Below are positions 1-6,309 of a DNA stretch of 7,948 bases, one piece after another. The stretch covers positions 1 to 7,948 of the forward strand of contig JAFAQO010000278.1 in assembly GCA_019246375.1 (NCBI GenBank), written 5' to 3'. The position numbers and the translations under genes are program-made. The DNA comes from Mycobacterium sp. (lineage in GTDB: Bacteria; Actinomycetota; Actinomycetes; Mycobacteriales; Mycobacteriaceae). How positions within the stretch are numbered: position 1 is the stretch's first letter; each line of letters begins with the position of its first letter. The notes below the pieces were generated by a model that made no database searches, was not told the DNA's origin, and worked only from the letters and a program-made list of their open reading frames with translations.

Positions 1-1
1 G

Positions 2-1312
2 GCGCCGACGGTGGCCGCCGACCGGTTCGCCGAAACATCTGCCGCGGAGCGCTGGCATTCGTTGGCCAGCACCTGGCTCGACCTGCCGGCGCGGCCATCA
101 CTGATCGGCACCCGCGGCCCCGACGCCAAACCCCATGGTGCACTGTCAGATTCGGTTTACTCAACGGCGGCACCGCTGGACCGCCGCCTGCTGCTGCGCA
201 TGCTGGCCGAGCTGCCGCCAGGCACCCGGGTCGACGAAACCACCGCCTCCCGGGCCCTGGTCTGGCAGCGCCCGCGGTGGGTCAAGCGGCTGCAACCTGG
301 GCCGGTCGCGGACTTGCTGGAAGAAGCACATGTGCTGGGACTGGTGGGCCGCGGCGCTATCAGCACGCCGGGCCGCGCGCTGCTGGCTGGAGACGGCGCC
401 GTCGTCGAGGCGATGAGCCGAGCGCTGCCTGAGCCGATCGACCACTTCCTGGTGCAGGCAGACCTGACCGTGGTGGTACCCGGACCATTGGAGCGCCACC
501 TCGCCGAGGAACTCGCCGCAGTCGCCACGGTGGAGTCCGCGGGGGCAGCCATGGTCTACCGGGTCAGCGAATCATCGATCCGGCACGCGTTGGATATCGG
601 CAAGACCGCCGACTCCCTGCATGCCCTTTTCGACAATCACTCCAAAACGCCTGTTCCTCAGGGACTTAGCTATCTCATTGATGATGTCGCGCGCCGACAC
701 GGCCAGCTTCGGATCGGCATGGCCGCAGCATTCGTGCGATGCGAAGACCCGACCTTGCTCACCCAAGCGGTGGCCGCTGCCACCGCCGGAGAACTGCAAC
801 TGCGGTTGCTGGCGCTGACGGTGGCGATATCCCAAGCGCCGATCGCCGAAGTGCTCAAGGCGTTGCAGGAGGCCGGCTTCGCACCGGCCGCCGAGGATTC
901 GACCGGCACCATTGTCGACATCCGCTCTCGCGGGGCCCGCGTGCCCACACCGCAGCAACGTCGGCCGCACCGCCCGATACCGCGCCCCAGCCGCGAAACC
1001 CTGAGCGCTGTGGTCGCCGTGCTGCGCAAGGTGAGCGCGGCACCGTTCGCCCATGGCCGGATCGACCCGGCGGTCGCGATGTCGCTATTGCAGCGCGCCG
1101 CACAGCAAGGCGACACGGTGGTGATCGGCTACGTCGACGCCGCCGGGGTCGCCACCCAGCGGGTGGTGTCACCGGTGGCCGTAGTCGGCGGCCAGCTGGT
1201 GGCCTTCGATTCGGCGTCCGGGCGTGCGCGTGAATTCGCCATCCATCGCATCACATCAGTGCTGCGCGCCGACGACGATGCAGAGCGTAGCGATGAGGAG
1301 GAGCGGCGCTAA
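2..1312 (+). CDS. Helicase-associated / WYL-like protein, Rv0862c-type (5' end missing)
   Basis: The frame is open to the left edge, so this is the C-terminal part of a longer protein; the GTG at 11 is just an internal valine. Numbering from that codon, 433 residues are visible. About 146-237 (FLVQADLTVVVPGP to GQLRIG) looks like the helicase C-terminal-type domain (PF13625) also found at the N-terminus of XPB. After a basic, proline-rich linker (about 310-328), residues 368-418 (VVIGYVDAAG, then VVGGQLVAFD) look like a WYL-like beta-barrel. No helicase motif is visible here. M. tuberculosis Rv0862c, which I recall as roughly 750 residues and next to ercc3, is the obvious counterpart. The gene lies directly upstream of xpb on the same strand, so co-transcription is likely and a functional partnership is inferred. 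The last 13 or so residues (DDAERSDEEERR) are encoded by a MIRU-like repeat rather than by the core domain. Biochemical role unknown. Confidence 0.85.
   Translation, partial: APTVAADRFAETSAAERWHSLASTWLDLPARPSLIGTRGPDAKPHGALSDSVYSTAAPLDRRLLLRMLAELPPGTRVDETTASRALVWQRPRWVKRLQPGPVADLLEEAHVLGLVGRGAISTPGRALLAGDGAVVEAMSRALPEPIDHFLVQADLTVVVPGPLERHLAEELAAVATVESAGAAMVYRVSESSIRHALDIGKTADSLHALFDNHSKTPVPQGLSYLIDDVARRHGQLRIGMAAAFVRCEDPTLLTQAVAAATAGELQLRLLALTVAISQAPIAEVLKALQEAGFAPAAEDSTGTIVDIRSRGARVPTPQQRRPHRPIPRPSRETLSAVVAVLRKVSAAPFAHGRIDPAVAMSLLQRAAQQGDTVVIGYVDAAGVATQRVVSPVAVVGGQLVAFDSASGRAREFAIHRITSVLRADDDAERSDEEERR
1267..1310 (+). repeat. MIRU-like repeat, copy 1 (inside 3' end of upstream gene)
   Basis: This 44-base stretch recurs 81 bases downstream with 38 of 44 positions identical; the core from 1280 to 1310 has only two mismatches in 31. 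Its tail, CGATGAGGAGGAGCGGCGCT, is characteristic of the mycobacterial interspersed repetitive units described in the senX3-regX3 intergenic region. The copy is read in frame by the upstream gene, encodes an acidic AERSDEEERR tail, and ends at the first base of that gene's TAA stop. Confidence 0.75.
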
Positions 1313-1342
1313 CGTGTCGGCCGACGAACGATAATCGATGTT

Positions 1343-1396
1343 ATGACCGCCGGCGAAAGTGCAGAGCAAAGCGATGAGGAGGAGCGGCGCTTGTGA
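1343..1396 (+). CDS. 17-codon mini-ORF of the MIRU-like element
   Basis: ATG at 1343 opens a 17-residue frame that reads MTAGESAEQSDEEERRL and stops at TGA 1394-1396. The stop overlaps the GTG start of xpb in a GTGA arrangement. The phase matches the upstream gene, so both repeat copies encode the same AE-S-DEEERR peptide. MIRUs are known for small ORFs whose ends overlap the flanking genes. No convincing ribosome binding site precedes this ATG. It may serve translational coupling rather than make a functional peptide; expression is inferred only. Confidence 0.35.
   Translation: MTAGESAEQSDEEERRL
1348..1391 (+). repeat. MIRU-like repeat, copy 2 (xpb leader)
   Basis: Second copy of the 44-base repeat, offset 81 bases (27 codons) from the first. 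It lies in the short gap before xpb and ends two bases before the GTG start. It contains the purine-rich ribosome binding site for xpb. The spacer between the copies (1311-1347) is not repeated within this window. Confidence 0.75.
1376..1384 (+). promoter_or_regulatory. Repeat-borne ribosome binding site of xpb
   Basis: GAGGAGGAG ends eight bases before the GTG at 1393, a good Shine-Dalgarno match at good spacing. It favours 1393 over the later in-frame GTG at 1414, which has no comparable site. Because it sits inside the repeat, the element sets translation initiation of the helicase. Confidence 0.7.
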
Positions 1397-3042
1397 CTGA
1401 CGGGCCGTTGATCGTGCAGTCCGACAAGACGGTGCTGCTCGAGGTTGAGCATGAGCTGGCCGGTGCGGCACGCTCGGCCATCGCGCCGTTCGCCGAGCTG
1501 GAACGCGCACCCGAGCACGTACACACCTACCGGATCACGCCGCTGGCGCTGTGGAACGCCCGCGCCGCCGGCCACGACGCCGAGCAGGTTGTCGACGCGC
1601 TGGTCACTTACTCCCGCTACGCGGTGCCGCAGCCACTGCTGGTCGACATCGTCGACACCATGGCCCGTTACGGCCGGCTGCAGTTGATCAAGAACCCCGC
1701 ACACGGTCTGACCCTGGTAAGCCTGGACCGCGCTGTGCTCGAGGAAGTGCTGCGCCACAAGAAAATCGCACCGATGCTGGGTGCCCGGATCGACGACGAC
1801 ACCGTCGTCGTTCATCCCAGCGAGCGCGGCCGGATCAAGCAGATGCTGCTCAAAATCGGCTGGCCGGCCGAGGACCTGGCCGGCTACGTCGACGGCGAGG
1901 CCCACCCGATCAGCCTGAAGCAGAACGGCTGGCACCTGCGCGACTACCAGGAAATGGCGACCGAGTCTTTCTGGTCGGGTGGCTCAGGCGTGGTGGTGCT
2001 GCCATGCGGCGCGGGCAAGACGCTGGTCGGTGCGGCCGCCATGGCAAAAGCCAGCGCGACGACGCTGATCTTGGTCACCAACACCGTCGCCGGCCGGCAG
2101 TGGAAGCGCGAGCTGGTCGCCCGCACGTCGCTGACGGAGGAAGAGATCGGCGAATACTCCGGCGAGCGCAAGGAGATCCGGCCGGTCACCATCGCCACCT
2201 ATCAAGTGATGACCCGCCGCACCAGGGGCGAATACCGGCATCTGGAGCTGTTCGACAGCCGCGACTGGGGACTGATCATCTACGACGAGGTGCATCTGCT
2301 GCCGGCGCCGGTGTTCCGGATGACCGCCGATCTGCAGTCACGTCGGCGGTTGGGTTTGACCGCCACGCTGATTCGCGAAGACGGCCGCGAGGGCGACGTG
2401 TTCTCCTTGATCGGTCCGAAACGCTATGACGCGCCGTGGAAGGACATCGAGGCGCAAGGCTGGATCGCGCCGGCCGAATGCGTCGAGGTCCGGGTCACGC
2501 TGACCGACAGCGAACGGATGATGTACGCCACCGCCGAAGCCGACGAACGCTACCGAGTGTGCTCGACGGCCCATTCGAAAATCGCGGTGGTCAAGTCGCT
2601 CCTGAGCCGGCACCCCGACGAGCAGACGCTGGTGATCGGCGCCTACCTCGACCAGCTCGAGGAACTCGGCACGGTGCTGGACGCCCCGGTGATCCAGGGG
2701 TCGACCAAAACCGCCGAACGCGAGGCACTGTTCGACGCCTTCCGCCGGGGTGAGGTGACCACACTGGTGGTGTCCAAGGTGGCCAACTTCTCCATCGATC
2801 TACCGGAAGCCGCTGTGGCGGTGCAGGTTTCGGGAACGTTCGGGTCACGACAGGAGGAAGCGCAGCGGCTGGGACGGTTGCTGCGGCCAAAGGCCGACGG
2901 CGGCGGCGCGATTTTCTACTCAGTGGTGGCCCGCGACAGCCAGGACGCCGAGTACGCCGCACACCGGCAGCGATTTCTGGCCGAGCAGGGCTACGGCTAC
3001 GTCATCCGCGACGCCGACGACCTACTGGGCCCGGCGATTTAG
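1393..3042 (+). CDS. xpb: XPB/Ssl2-type superfamily 2 DNA helicase
   Basis: A 549-residue ATP-dependent 3'-5' DNA helicase/translocase of the XPB (ERCC3) family, cytoplasmic/nucleoid, linked in this family to nucleotide excision repair and DNA unwinding. Residues about 6-100 form the N-terminal helicase-associated domain. The helicase core shows LRDYQ (182-186), Walker A PCGAGKT (204-210), the DEVH box (298-301), GLTATLIRED (321-330) containing the XPB-specific RED motif, and arginine-finger motif VI QRLGRLLR (491-498). All catalytic motifs look intact. The GTG at 1393 is chosen for its ribosome binding site and overlap with the mini-ORF stop; the GTG at 1414 would give 542 residues, the length I recall annotated for M. 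tuberculosis Rv0861c. It follows the Rv0862c-like gene, and its stop overlaps the stop of the convergent thiolase gene. Family assignment is secure; the in vivo role in mycobacteria is less so. Confidence 0.96.
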   Translation: MTDGPLIVQSDKTVLLEVEHELAGAARSAIAPFAELERAPEHVHTYRITPLALWNARAAGHDAEQVVDALVTYSRYAVPQPLLVDIVDTMARYGRLQLIKNPAHGLTLVSLDRAVLEEVLRHKKIAPMLGARIDDDTVVVHPSERGRIKQMLLKIGWPAEDLAGYVDGEAHPISLKQNGWHLRDYQEMATESFWSGGSGVVVLPCGAGKTLVGAAAMAKASATTLILVTNTVAGRQWKRELVARTSLTEEEIGEYSGERKEIRPVTIATYQVMTRRTRGEYRHLELFDSRDWGLIIYDEVHLLPAPVFRMTADLQSRRRLGLTATLIREDGREGDVFSLIGPKRYDAPWKDIEAQGWIAPAECVEVRVTLTDSERMMYATAEADERYRVCSTAHSKIAVVKSLLSRHPDEQTLVIGAYLDQLEELGTVLDAPVIQGSTKTAEREALFDAFRRGEVTTLVVSKVANFSIDLPEAAVAVQVSGTFGSRQEEAQRLGRLLRPKADGGGAIFYSVVARDSQDAEYAAHRQRFLAEQGYGYVIRDADDLLGPAI

Positions 3043-4184
3043 AGCGAAACGATGGTCGCCGAGGCGGTGCCGGGCGCGCCGTACACCTGCGCCAGGCCGA
3101 CGCGCGGGTTGCCGGGCACCTGACGTTCGCCCGCCTCGCCCCGCAGCTGACACACCAATTCGTGTACCTGCCGAAGTCCCGACGCGCCGATCGGCTCGCC
3201 GTTGGCGATCAGACCGCCATCGGTGTTAATCGGAAGCGAGCCGTGGATTTCGGTGGCGCCGTCGGCCACCAACTTCTCCTGCTCGCCATCGGCGCAAAGG
3301 CCCGTCTCGGCCATGTGGATGACCTCGGCGCCGGCGTCGGTGTCCTGCAGCTGGGCGAGGTCAATGTCCTCCGGCCCGATGCCTGCGGCTTCGTAGGCAG
3401 CGTTGGCCGCGTATACCGTCGGTGAGACGTCCTCATCCAACGGAGCAAACGTGGCGTGCACTTCGTAGGCGCCGTACCGGCGGGTACGAATCTCACTGGC
3501 GCGCAGATACACCGGCTTGTCGGTGTACTTGTGCGCGATGTCGCTGCGGCACATGACGACCGCAGCGGCACCCTCGTCGGGCGCGCAGAACATGTACTGC
3601 GTGAGCGGGTAGTTGAGCACGGGCGAGTTGAGGATCTGATCCTCAGGAATGGCTTTGCGGCGGAATGCCTTCGGGTTCAGCGCACCGTTCCGGAAATTCT
3701 TTGCGGCGACCTTGGCCAGCGTGGCTTGGGAGATGTTGTGGTCATGGATGTACTTATTGGCCTTCATTCCGAAGAACTTCGTGGTGACGAACTGCCCGTT
3801 CTGCGCATACCACTGCGGGAGCGCCAGCTTGGCGGGGTCGTCGGTGAACGCGCCGCGCGGATGCTTGTCCAAGCCGATGGCGATGCCGACGTCGTATTTG
3901 CCCAACCGGATGGTGTCGGCGGTCTGCTGAATGGCGCTGGCCGCGGTGGCACACGCGTTGAACACGTTGGTGAACGTGATGCCGGTCAATCCAACCAGGC
4001 GCGTCACCGCGTCTGGGTTGGACACCTCGTGGCTGCCGCCGAAGCCGAACTGGATGTCCTTCCATTCCAGGCCGGCGTCCGTCAGCGCGGATTGAATCGC
4101 CTCGGCACCCATCTGCATTGCGGTCTTGTCGAACCTGCCGAACGGATGCAGGCCCACGCCGATGATGGCCACATCATTAGTCAT
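3039..4184 (-). CDS. Thiolase-like / lipid-transfer (SCP-x type) protein
   Basis: A 381-residue thiolase-superfamily protein, presumably acting on an acyl-CoA in the cytoplasm. Cys78 in FNACATAASAI sits where the thiolase nucleophile belongs. Other catalytic positions are altered: the usual NEAF/HDCF box reads LQDTDAGAEV (279-288), the GHPxGxSG loop reads GEPIGASG (329-336) with Glu for the catalytic His, and the C-terminal CxG cysteine is missing (VYGAPGTASAT, 368-378). Standard Claisen/thiolysis chemistry is therefore doubtful. Such proteins pair with DUF35 partners, and in steroid side-chain degradation the Ltp2-ChsH2(DUF35) pair is a retro-aldolase, so aldol cleavage of a CoA-thioester is one reasonable guess. 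The ATG lies one base after the DUF35 stop (TGA-G-ATG) with GAAGGA upstream, implying coupled translation. The substrate cannot be read from the sequence. Confidence 0.88.
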   Translation of the reverse strand: MTNDVAIIGVGLHPFGRFDKTAMQMGAEAIQSALTDAGLEWKDIQFGFGGSHEVSNPDAVTRLVGLTGITFTNVFNACATAASAIQQTADTIRLGKYDVGIAIGLDKHPRGAFTDDPAKLALPQWYAQNGQFVTTKFFGMKANKYIHDHNISQATLAKVAAKNFRNGALNPKAFRRKAIPEDQILNSPVLNYPLTQYMFCAPDEGAAAVVMCRSDIAHKYTDKPVYLRASEIRTRRYGAYEVHATFAPLDEDVSPTVYAANAAYEAAGIGPEDIDLAQLQDTDAGAEVIHMAETGLCADGEQEKLVADGATEIHGSLPINTDGGLIANGEPIGASGLRQVHELVCQLRGEAGERQVPGNPRVGLAQVYGAPGTASATIVSL

Positions 4185-4185
4185 C

Positions 4186-4611
4186 TCACAGTCCTTCCCC
4201 GACCGGCTGGAACGCGAAGGTCATGACTTCCGCGCCGTCGGCGTCGGTGGTCAACGGCACCATGGTGAGCTCGACCTCCTGGCCGAACTGCAGCTTGGTC
4301 GGATCGTTCTGCGTCAGCCGGCCCTCGACTCGGATGACATCTCCGAGTTGGACCAACCCCACACCGAACGGCACGAAATCATCCCCGGTCGGGCCGGCAT
4401 AGGGGGGACCGGGAGGGAAACCTTGGGTGGTCCACGACACGAGTGTTCCGCGGCGCGGCAACAGCAGCTCGGTCATGTTCGCGCCGCTGCATCGCGGGCA
4501 CCGCTGCTGCACAGGAAACGTGGTGGCGTCACAATCACCGCAGCGGCTACCGATCAGCTGCGGGTTGTCATCCGGCCAGGTCGAGATGTCGGGCGCCAGC
4601 GCCTTCTGCAT
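4186..4611 (-). CDS. DUF35 zinc-ribbon/OB-fold protein, thiolase partner
   Basis: A 141-residue protein with the two-part DUF35 architecture. The N-terminal rubredoxin-like zinc ribbon has Cys24-x2-Cys27 and Cys38-x2-Cys41 (CGDC, then CPRC). An OB-fold follows, roughly residues 45-125, with RRGTLVSWTT and VPFGVGLVQLGD. Family members bind acyl-CoA and associate with thiolase or lipid-transfer partners, which fits the coupled thiolase gene downstream. The start used is the ATG at 4611, because GGAGGA (4624-4619) lies seven bases before it; an upstream in-frame TTG at 4641 would add ten residues without a good ribosome site. It is 104 bases downstream of the oxidoreductase gene on the same strand, a gap holding an inverted repeat, so it could have its own promoter. 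Confidence 0.9.
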   Translation of the reverse strand: MQKALAPDISTWPDDNPQLIGSRCGDCDATTFPVQQRCPRCSGANMTELLLPRRGTLVSWTTQGFPPGPPYAGPTGDDFVPFGVGLVQLGDVIRVEGRLTQNDPTKLQFGQEVELTMVPLTTDADGAEVMTFAFQPVGEGL

Positions 4612-4618
4612 CGAGCGA

Positions 4619-4624
4619 TCCTCC
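4619..4624 (-). promoter_or_regulatory. Ribosome binding site deciding the DUF35 start
   Basis: On the minus strand GGAGGA lies seven bases before the ATG at 4611. It supports that start over the TTG at 4641, which would place this site inside the coding region. Confidence 0.65.
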
Positions 4625-4636
4625 GTAGTTCCCCAG

Positions 4637-4677
4637 GACAATGCTGTTGCTCAACCGACGGTACAACAACATTCGTC
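4637..4677 (-). promoter_or_regulatory. Inverted repeat upstream of the DUF35-thiolase pair
   Basis: The arms AATGCTGTTG (4640-4649) and CAACAACATT (4664-4673) are complementary at nine of ten positions and separated by 14 bases. Three further pairs (GAC/GTC) extend the stem with one bulged base. The centre reads ACCG-T-CGGT on the minus strand, a second nested dyad. It lies 26-66 bases upstream of the DUF35 ATG, so it could be an operator or a leader hairpin. It is not followed by a U-run, so an intrinsic terminator is unlikely. Confidence 0.35.
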
Positions 4678-4715
4678 GTAAGCGGGAATGGCATTCTCGT
4701 AGACCGGCGGCTCCG

Positions 4716-5705
4716 CTAACTCAATTCGGGGATCACCTCCCGCTCGAACAGCTCGATGGCCGAGCGATCATAGGCCGCCTCTGGGAAGTAGCAGATCGCG
4801 TATTCGCAGCCAAGCTCGCGGATCTTGCCCAACCGGTCCACCACCTGCTCAGGCGTGCCCGTCGCCGACTCCGGGCCGGTGGTCTCGGCGATCATCGCAT
4901 CCGCTACCGCCTCGGGTATACAGCCGACCAGTCGGTCGCGTATCCGCTGCAGGCGGTCTTTGACGTCAGCCTCCGAAGTGCCGAGCACCGCATTGACGTT
5001 GGTGGAACGCACAATGGCGTCGAAGTCGGTGCCCACCTCACGACAATGCTGCGCGAGCACATCGCACTTCCGGGCGAACACTTCCGACTCGGGGGCGAAG
5101 TTGGTGTACTGTGCGTATTTCGCCGCGATCCGCAGCGTCACCTTCTCCCCACCGCCGGCGATCCACAGCGGAATGCCGCTGCGCTGCAACGGCTTCGGCG
5201 CCACAATCGCGCCGTCGACCTGGTAATGCTCACCGCTGAAGCTGACTTTGCCGTTGCGCCAGGCGTCCCGCATGATCTGCACGCCCTCATCCAGGCGCCC
5301 GAGCCGCACTCGCGCAGCGGGAAAGCCGTAACCGTAAGCGCGCCACTCGTGTTCGTACCAGCCGCCGCCGATACCCATCTGGATGCGGCCCCCGGAGATG
5401 ACGTCGGCAGTAGCTGCCACCTTGGCCAGGTAGACCGGATTGCGGTAACTCATCGCCGTGCACATCTGGCCGAGCTTGATCCGCGAGGTGCTCGCCGCGT
5501 AGGCCGACATCAGCGACCACGCTTCGTGGGTGGCTTCACCGGTCGGCATCGGCACGGTATGGAAGTGGTCGTAGACCCACAACGAGTCCCAGGCGCTGTC
5601 GTCGGCGTAGGCGGCCAGGTCGCGCATCACCGACCATTGTCTCTCCGTGTCAATGCCGACCAGATCGAGCCGCCAGCCCTGCGGAATGAACAGTCCAAAG
5701 CGCAT
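4716..5705 (-). CDS. Luciferase-like F420-dependent oxidoreductase
   Basis: A 329-residue TIM-barrel protein of the luciferase-like monooxygenase (LLM) superfamily. In mycobacteria most such proteins use coenzyme F420 to oxidise or reduce small organic substrates. Features include the N-terminal strand MRFGLFIPQG, SLWVYDHFHT (41-50) with the Asp-His typical of LLM proteins, STSRIKLGQMCTAMSYRNP (72-90), and RIQMGIGGGWYEHEWRAYG (107-125), the conserved glycine-rich phosphate/cofactor region. The frame extends upstream to 5837, but that part overlaps tetR and reads as non-native sequence, so the ATG at 5705 is used. No good Shine-Dalgarno precedes it; TAGAGT (5719-5714) eight bases before the ATG could be a -10 element. 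It lies 34 bases downstream of tetR and upstream of DUF35-thiolase, probably one operon. M. tuberculosis Rv3520c-Rv3521-Rv3522 is a comparable LLM/DUF35/Ltp grouping as I recall it. FMN rather than F420 remains possible. Confidence 0.88.
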   Translation of the reverse strand: MRFGLFIPQGWRLDLVGIDTERQWSVMRDLAAYADDSAWDSLWVYDHFHTVPMPTGEATHEAWSLMSAYAASTSRIKLGQMCTAMSYRNPVYLAKVAATADVISGGRIQMGIGGGWYEHEWRAYGYGFPAARVRLGRLDEGVQIMRDAWRNGKVSFSGEHYQVDGAIVAPKPLQRSGIPLWIAGGGEKVTLRIAAKYAQYTNFAPESEVFARKCDVLAQHCREVGTDFDAIVRSTNVNAVLGTSEADVKDRLQRIRDRLVGCIPEAVADAMIAETTGPESATGTPEQVVDRLGKIRELGCEYAICYFPEAAYDRSAIELFEREVIPELS

Positions 5706-5739
5706 AGCTTGGGACTCTAAGCCGCTCCGCAACCCTGTG

Positions 5740-6276
5740 TCATCGACCCAGCGCGGCGAGCGCACCCGACACCGACGCGGCGCGCAGCTCGTCGACGGGC
5801 ATGTCGGGGAACTGAAGACAGCAATCCTGCAGACCACCGAACGCGATCACCGCTCGCGTGGCCTGGGCCAGAGTGGGCTGCGGGCCGAACACCAGCTTGC
5901 TGAACCGGTCGCGCCATGCCAGGACGGTGTCGATGAGGCCAAGATCGATCAGCATGGTCAATTCGGCCAGCACCAACATGAGGTCCCGGCGGTGCCGGTA
6001 GAGGAAATCGAAATACCCCTCCAACAACTCCCGGGCATCGCTGACGCCACTACTTTCCCGGTCGGCGATGAAGCTGTCGCCTTCCTCGATCAACGGCACC
6101 AAGATGCTGCGCACCAGGTCTTGTCGTGAGGAGAAGTGGTAGTACAACGCGGGTTTGGTGATACCCAGCTCGTCGGCAATGTCCTGCATGCTGGTGCGCT
6201 GCACGCCCTGCTGAAGAAACAGGTCTCGAGCGACCTCTTGGATTCGCTGTCTGGTGTCTGACCTGGGCCTACTCAT
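5740..6276 (-). CDS. TetR/AcrR-family transcriptional regulator
   Basis: A 178-residue one-component repressor. The N-terminal helix-turn-helix is clear: residues 9-25 (RQRIQEVARDLFLQQGV) form the first helix, followed by TSMQDIADELGITKPALYYHF (28-48), a near-ideal TetR recognition region. The C-terminal part (about 60-178) is the ligand-binding and dimerisation domain, diverged as usual, so the inducer cannot be predicted. The ATG at 6276 has no spaced Shine-Dalgarno, but a TAAGCT -10 element lies six bases upstream, suggesting leaderless mRNA. It is divergent from the FAD monooxygenase gene across 78 bases with two operator-like palindromes, and precedes the oxidoreductase gene by 34 bases. 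It likely represses itself and the monooxygenase, and perhaps, through its own operon, the three genes behind it. Confidence 0.93.
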   Translation of the reverse strand: MSRPRSDTRQRIQEVARDLFLQQGVQRTSMQDIADELGITKPALYYHFSSRQDLVRSILVPLIEEGDSFIADRESSGVSDARELLEGYFDFLYRHRRDLMLVLAELTMLIDLGLIDTVLAWRDRFSKLVFGPQPTLAQATRAVIAFGGLQDCCLQFPDMPVDELRAASVSGALAALGR

Positions 6277-6282
6277 CCCCCG

Positions 6283-6288
6283 AGCTTA
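6283..6288 (-). promoter_or_regulatory. Predicted -10 of tetR, leaderless geometry
   Basis: On the minus strand TAAGCT (6288-6283) fits the mycobacterial TANNNT -10 pattern. Exactly six bases separate it from the A of the tetR ATG at 6276, so transcription would begin at the start codon. No clear -35 is present at standard spacing. Confidence 0.45.
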
Positions 6289-6292
6289 TCTG

Positions 6293-6309
6293 ACTTACCG
6301 ATAAGTAAG
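6293..6309. promoter_or_regulatory. TetR operator candidate O1
   Basis: ACTTACCGATAAGT (6293-6306) has perfect ACTTA/TAAGT arms around a CCGA centre; a second register pairs CTTAC (6294-6298) with GTAAG (6305-6309). It lies just upstream of the tetR -10 and over the probable -35 of the monooxygenase promoter. Its sequence is closely related to O2. Size and symmetry suit a TetR dimer. Confidence 0.6.

Noticed and set aside
1313..1334. Short frame GTG TCG GCC to TAA between the repeat copies
   Set aside because: Six codons, no ribosome site and no repeat relationship; too short to support as a gene.
1256..1510. Minus-strand 84-residue frame with a repeated hydrophobic APLLLIA-LC segment
   Set aside because: The repetition is the reverse reading of the two MIRU-like copies. 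It overlaps two solid plus-strand genes and has no start signal.
1309..1935. 208-residue minus-strand frame under xpb
   Set aside because: Opposite-strand shadow of a GC-rich gene with intact helicase motifs in the real frame; no recognisable domain.
1551..2429. 292-residue plus-strand frame within xpb
   Set aside because: Arginine-rich low-complexity translation in an alternative frame of xpb, typical of high-GC shadows.
3456..4226. 256-residue plus-strand frame opposite the thiolase
   Set aside because: Antisense shadow. The minus strand gives a convincing thiolase fold with coupled start; this frame has no family features.
4685..4697. GGAATGGCATTCT palindrome just past the oxidoreductase stop, as a terminator
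   Set aside because: The GAATG-G-CATTC arms leave only a one-base centre, so no stable RNA hairpin forms, and no U-run follows on either strand.
4126..5720. Plus-strand frames of 197 and 359 residues opposite DUF35 and the oxidoreductase
   Set aside because: They are antisense to well-recognised DUF35 and LLM proteins and have no domain or start signal.
5706..5837. N-terminal extension of the oxidoreductase frame
   Set aside because: It overlaps the tetR coding region and encodes Arg/Ser/Pro-rich sequence. The LLM family start fits the ATG at 5705.
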